Positions 60,463-64,000 of a stretch of DNA of 64,000 nt are shown here, in pieces (position 1 is the first letter of the stretch; each line of letters opens with the position of its first letter). Both the position numbers and the translations under genes were made by a program. Source of the DNA: Flavobacterium humidisoli. GTDB lineage: Bacteria > Bacteroidota > Bacteroidia > Flavobacteriales > Flavobacteriaceae. The notes under the pieces are model-generated. The model ran no database searches. It saw nothing but the letters and a program-made list of their open reading frames with translations, and had not been told where the DNA came from. The DNA lies in assembly GCF_023272795.1 (NCBI RefSeq), contig NZ_CP096829.1:4774001-4838000 (forward strand). The letters are read 5' to 3'.

Positions 60463-60776
60463 GCTCAGTCAGAAATTCAAAAATGGATTTTCATCAAAAA
60501 GAATTAAAAATTGAACTTAAAAAAAATCATTAAGCCAAACGGAAAACCATATTAAATGGATATTTTTTAGTCAATAATCTTTTAACTTGTCAATGAAAGC
60601 AATATCTCACGTCTTAATCAAAGATTAGATCAGAGTAAAAACTATAGATAATTATAAAAATAATCTTACTTTTAAAAATAATTTAAAAAAATGCATTTTT
60701 AAAGTTTTTTATTTTATTCAATTCCAACGAATTAAAAAACAACTTTAAAATAACTTAAAATTAAGTCATTTTTTTG

Positions 60777-60807
60777 TTTGGAAATGTACAAAGAGTTCCT
60801 ATCTTTG
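60777..60807 (+). promoter_or_regulatory. tRNA-Tyr promoter
   Basis: TTTG at 60777-60780, 19-bp spacer and TATCTTTG at 60800-60807: a close match to the Bacteroidota consensus, 38 bp before the mature tRNA. Confidence 0.8.
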
Positions 60808-60845
60808 CCACCGCTAAGAACAATAAAGCACAACAAGCTGAGATC

Positions 60846-60926
60846 GGGGAGATACTCAAGCGGCCAACGAGGGCAGACTGTAAATCTGCTGTGTGAACTT
60901 CGCAGGTTCGAATCCTGCTCTCCCCA
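60846..60926 (+). tRNA. tRNA-Tyr (GTA anticodon)
   Basis: 81-nt class II tRNA: acceptor GGGGAGA/TCTCCCC, anticodon stem GCAGA/TCTGC with anticodon GTA at 60880-60882, a long variable arm, T-arm GCAGG/CCTGC around TTCGAAT, discriminator A. The CCA is not encoded. Promoter upstream and terminator 68 bp downstream, so it is transcribed alone. Confidence 0.97.
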
Positions 60927-60993
60927 CGGAAAGGCTGAAAAGCCGGAAAACTGCAAGTTTTCAATCTTTTCAAAAAGCCTTAAAAAATGTCTT

Positions 60994-61027
60994 AAAGCCA
61001 GTAAATCCGATGATTTACTGGCTTTTT
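60994..61027 (+). terminator. Terminator after tRNA-Tyr
   Basis: 14-bp perfect stem AAAGCCAGTAAATC/GATTTACTGGCTTT, loop CGAT, then Ts. Confidence 0.92.
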
Positions 61028-61227
61028 TGCTTTATTGGTTGTTTTCAATATTTATAAATGCTCACAAAATTAAAGGTGCAGAATCGGTGCACTTTCCAGC
61101 GTGGAAGTGATACCTTTTTCGCGACTAAAAGCTTAGGCAGTATCTATCGGATGTAGTAAAAAATGAAGATATATAGCCTGAAAATTTCTGACTGGCGGCT
61201 AACTTTATTTCCGCTAAATTAAACGGC

Positions 61228-61518
61228 ATGAAAAATACTAGGAGAACCTTTACTTTAGGCTTTAAGATTCTGGCCGCTTCGATGAGCATCCACTGTGGAA
61301 GAGTCCGCGACGTGGCAAGAGAACTCAACATCAGTACAAGTACCCTTCTGCACTGGAAGAAGCTTTACCAAGAAGGCAGATTTACCATAAAGAAAACTTC
61401 AGCTGAAATATCCCATAAAAATGAGCTGCAGAAGCTTCGGAAGCAGATAAAAGAATTAGAAATTGAAAGGGACATCCTAAAAAAGGCTCAAAATATCTTC
61501 TCCAAGAGCGGCGGGTGA
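61228..61518 (+). CDS. IS3-family transposase OrfA
   Basis: 96 residues with an N-terminal helix-turn-helix (DVARELNISTSTLLHWKKLY, residues ~28-47) and a leucine-zipper-like helix (LQKLRKQIKELEIERDILKK) for dimerisation. It binds the IS ends and regulates transposition. The frame overlaps OrfB by 4 bp (GTGA). Confidence 0.92.
   Translation: MKNTRRTFTLGFKILAASMSIHCGRVRDVARELNISTSTLLHWKKLYQEGRFTIKKTSAEISHKNELQKLRKQIKELEIERDILKKAQNIFSKSGG
61479..61485 (+). promoter_or_regulatory. -1 programmed frameshift site (A AAA AAG)
   Basis: The slippery heptamer AAAAAAG lies in the OrfA frame as A_AAA_AAG. A slip of one base backward joins OrfA to OrfB; the -1 frame from here to OrfB has no stop codon. 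This is the usual way IS3-family elements make the OrfAB transposase. Confidence 0.82.
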
Positions 61519-62381
61519 AATATGAATTTATTAGAGAAAATACTGAAGTATTTCCTGTCGAGAAGATGTGCCGGATTTTTCAGATTCACAAGAGCAGTTT
61601 CTTCCGATGGAGGAAAAGAACACCCACTGCAAAGTCAGTACGGAAAGCCTATATAATAAAAGAAATTATAAGAATTTACCACTGGAGCCAATGCCGATAC
61701 GGAAGCCCTAGAATTGCTAAAGAATTAGATTCCATCGGGATAAAAGTTTCCAGAAAATTTGTCGGGCAGATTATGAAGGAAAACCATCTGAGAAGCATTG
61801 CCAAATATAAAAAAACTACAAGCCCACCCCGTAATAACAGATCAGCAGAAAACAGATTAGAACAGATTTTTAAGGCAGCCAGAAGAAACGAAATCTGGGT
61901 TTCTGATATAACCTACATCGAAACAGATGAAGGCTGGATCTATCTCACTGTGGTAATAGACCTTTTTGACCGTAAAGTGATCGGCTGGTCAATCAGCGAA
62001 ACAATGAGAGCAAAAGATACCAGCATCACCTCTTTAACGAAAGCTCTTTTAAATCGTCCAATAGAGAACAATCAGGAACTACTCTTTCACTCAGACCAAG
62101 GAAAGCAATATGCCTGCCGTGAGTTTATTGCTTTATTAGCCACAAATAAAATAACCCAAAGTATGAGCCGAAAAGGAAACTGCTATGATAACGCAATAGC
62201 AGAAAGCTTCTTCAAGACATTGAAGGTAGAACTGGTATACCAAAATAAATATAAGACTAAAGAGAAAGCAGAAAAATCAATAACCGATTATATCGAGAAC
62301 TTTTACAACACCTGCAGAAGACATTCTGCACTCGGAAACTTAACGATCGAAGAGTTTAAGAATCAGCAGGCAATTAAATAA
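61515..62381 (+). CDS. IS3-family transposase OrfB (DDE catalytic part)
   Basis: 288 residues, GTG start inside the OrfA stop region. The DDE residues are in WVSDITYIET (Asp), LLFHSDQGKQYA (Asp) and NCYDNAIAESFFKTLK (Glu), with the following K/R region and HSALGNLTIEEF end. Mostly made as a fusion with OrfA by -1 frameshifting. Intact, so the element may be active. Confidence 0.95.
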   Translation: MKYEFIRENTEVFPVEKMCRIFQIHKSSFFRWRKRTPTAKSVRKAYIIKEIIRIYHWSQCRYGSPRIAKELDSIGIKVSRKFVGQIMKENHLRSIAKYKKTTSPPRNNRSAENRLEQIFKAARRNEIWVSDITYIETDEGWIYLTVVIDLFDRKVIGWSISETMRAKDTSITSLTKALLNRPIENNQELLFHSDQGKQYACREFIALLATNKITQSMSRKGNCYDNAIAESFFKTLKVELVYQNKYKTKEKAEKSITDYIENFYNTCRRHSALGNLTIEEFKNQQAIK

Positions 62382-63128
62382 TAGCTTTTTTTATGGTGCT
62401 AGAGTTAAACTGGGTGCACAATAGATGCATTTAGATTTAACAAAAACTTATAATACTGTATTAAAAACAATTTGAAGGCTCAAGTTCGAAACATTACTAA
62501 ACATCAAAAACTGTTATAACAATTAGCCATCAGAAATTTGCGGCAAAATCGTGGCACACGGTGTTTTTGAAAACTAGAAAGTCAACAAAATAAGGTACTG
62601 ACGAGTTTAGGTTCGAATCGTTATGTAAACTTCACTAATTATCATTTTATTTAAGATACTGAATTTCTTTCCACATTTGAGTAACAGATTCATTAAAATC
62701 TCAATAACTTCTTTTTATTTCTCATTTAAATTGTTTTCGCAATATGCTTCCAATTCAGGTGACGCTAGAATTTGGTTTATTTCTGAGTTGATATATAAGA
62801 GGATTTAAAATAGCAAGTGTGTAAAAATGCCCCTTAACTATGTCTCCAATTTTCGTTAGCATATTCAAAACAATGAATAATAAACAAATTTAAGTAATAT
62901 AACAGTATTAAAAATGATCCTGATCAATTTGAAAAGTGATAAAAAACATTTTTATATGCAGTGGAAATTCTTACTTTTAAACATAGTTAAAGAAACCCAT
63001 TTAGGTATTAGCAAAACAAAAAACGCCAAGGTATCTTTCCGATTTTCAATCCATTAATTGGATAAACAAAGACATAATATCAAAATTTCCAGTTATAATT
63101 ATTAAACATAACCCAATTTAGAAAGCAC
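62382..63128. other. 747-bp gene-free, probably decayed stretch
   Basis: No intact gene. Between ~62640 and 62862 the minus strand has two overlapping partial frames (KIGDIVKGHFYTLAILNPLI and, after a frame change, LEAYCENNLNEK then KEVIEILMNLLLK), as expected of a decayed gene. A copy of the T-loop word AGGTTCGAATC is at 62609-62619. Confidence 0.5.
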
Positions 63129-64000
63129 ATGAAAAACTTGATTTTATTGCTTGCTTTTTCCATTTTTATGGTTTCTTGCAGAGAAGAAGTAAAAAAAACT
63201 GATAATACTGGCAAACCCTCATCTATCAGTACAGTATATTACAACGGAGATATTCTAACCATGGAAGGCGAAAACGCTACTTACATCGAAGCAGTAGTGG
63301 TAAAAGACGGAAAAATTACTTTCACAGGAAGTAAAGACGAGGCGATGAAACAAGCCGGCGAAGGCCATACCATGGTCGATTTAGAAGGGAAAACGATGAT
63401 GCCGGGTCTGATAGACCCGCACTTGCATCCCAATCTTGGTGCTATGATTTTGAACACCAAATTTGCTGCACCTTTTGACTGGGTTTTTCCTTGGGGAAAT
63501 GTAAAAGCCGTGAGAGGACATGAAGCATTCATAGCCAAAGTAAAAGAATATGAAGCTGAGTTAAAAGAGCCTAAAGAACCTCTTGTCGTTTGGGGTTTTA
63601 TGGAGCCTTTTCACGGAGACATTTCACGTAAAGAATTGGATGGAATTTCTACAACACGACCGATTATGATTTGGCAATATTCTGCACATGTAATGTGGTT
63701 GAACACCGCAGGTTTGAAGTATTTGAATATTACCGAGAAAGATACCAAAGGAAACAACCAAATTGATTATGCTGCCGGAAAATTTGTAGAAGCTGGATTT
63801 TTCAATGTCGTTGTTCCTAAATGGGCACCGACCATTAGAAATGATGAAGTTATGAAGATCAATATGTTAAAACTTCGTGACCTTGTACATATGGGCGGAC
63901 TAACTACCATTGGCGATATGGGTACAGGTTCATCGGGAGAACTTTGGGGCGATTTTAAATACATGAAGAATAATCTGGAAAACGATAAGACACCTTTCCG
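63129..64000 (+). CDS. Amidohydrolase family lipoprotein (3' truncated)
   Basis: 290 residues visible; continues beyond the window. Lipobox FMVSC at ~16 with a Lys/Thr linker. Then a YtcJ-like amidohydrolase: VYYNGDILTMEG, VVVKDGKITFTG, and the metal-binding MPGLIDPHLHPN (DxHxH pattern). The family hydrolyses amide or similar bonds with one or two metals; substrate unknown. It would act outside the cytoplasm. No close neighbours. The start ATG at 63129 gives the lipoprotein signal. Confidence 0.9.
   Translation, partial: MKNLILLLAFSIFMVSCREEVKKTDNTGKPSSISTVYYNGDILTMEGENATYIEAVVVKDGKITFTGSKDEAMKQAGEGHTMVDLEGKTMMPGLIDPHLHPNLGAMILNTKFAAPFDWVFPWGNVKAVRGHEAFIAKVKEYEAELKEPKEPLVVWGFMEPFHGDISRKELDGISTTRPIMIWQYSAHVMWLNTAGLKYLNITEKDTKGNNQIDYAAGKFVEAGFFNVVVPKWAPTIRNDEVMKINMLKLRDLVHMGGLTTIGDMGTGSSGELWGDFKYMKNNLENDKTPF

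Larger units (their letters stand above)
61090..62425 (+). mobile_element. IS3-family insertion sequence, boundaries approximate
   Basis: Encodes overlapping OrfA and OrfB with a -1 frameshift signal. The right end reads (from outside) TGTGCACCCAGTTTAACTC, which fits IS3/IS150-type ends; the left end around GGTGCACTTTCCAG (61088-61101) is only partly matching. The exact ends and target duplication could not be fixed. The element lies just downstream of the tRNA gene, and its ORFs are intact. Confidence 0.82.

Noticed and set aside
60778..61110. 110-residue open frame over the tRNA
   Set aside because: It is a chance frame across tRNA-Tyr and its terminator.
62560..62600. Integrase attachment site with the word GTGGCACACGG
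   Set aside because: No integrase frame or matching second copy was found in the window.

Overview
The window is chromosomal DNA of a Flavobacterium-like member of the Bacteroidota. The evidence is AT-rich intergenic DNA, SusC/SusD pairs, GH97, DUF6377/SusR-type and DUF4369 proteins, lipoproteins with short lipoboxes, no obvious Shine-Dalgarno sites, and several promoters that match the Bacteroidota consensus TTTG-N(17-23)-TAnnTTTG.

Layout. 1-5.3 kb: the 3' part of a heavy-metal RND pump, two unknown small proteins, a secreted cupin and an SMP-30 family lactonase-like protein. 5.6-12.7 kb: a TetR regulator and an AcrA/AcrB/37-residue membrane protein/TolC efflux operon, with an array of near-identical palindromic operators. 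13-17.7 kb: small accessory genes (lipoprotein, Crp-like regulator, GNAT, DoxX-like, DinB, DUF1328). 18-21.3 kb: overlapping genes for a GH130-type enzyme and a GT4 glycosyltransferase with a C-terminal helical domain. 21.5-28.7 kb: a Mla-type lipid transport set (MlaE, MlaF, MlaD) followed by an AsmA-like protein, a small membrane protein and an FAD oxidoreductase. 28.7-36.1 kb: regulators (MarR-GNAT fusion, AraC, MarR), a DNA glycosylase, membrane proteins and a MarR-controlled MATE pump. 37.4-49.3 kb: a polysaccharide utilisation locus (DUF5004 lipoprotein, surface protein, SusC, SusD, GH99/71-like, GH97) with a divergent SusR-like regulator. 49.4-58.2 kb: sterol desaturase family, glutamate dehydrogenase, EamA transporter, an AAA/VWA pair, YchJ and small unknown genes. 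58.5-64 kb: a J-domain/KTSC protein, a DUF4369-thioredoxin gene broken by an in-frame TGA, tRNA-Tyr, an IS3-family element with a programmed frameshift signal, a decayed stretch and the start of an amidohydrolase.

The most unusual content is between the genes. At least three families of inverted-repeat elements recur: a ~140-bp element with TTAAACACATAGAAACATAG-like ends (three copies), a nested CGCAAAG hairpin element (two copies), and a promoter-bearing ~62-bp unit (two copies). There are also several single palindromes at gene ends and two tandem-repeat blocks. Three regulator genes each have a matching palindrome in their own promoter region, which gives testable regulons. No CRISPR array, phage or clear defence system was seen.
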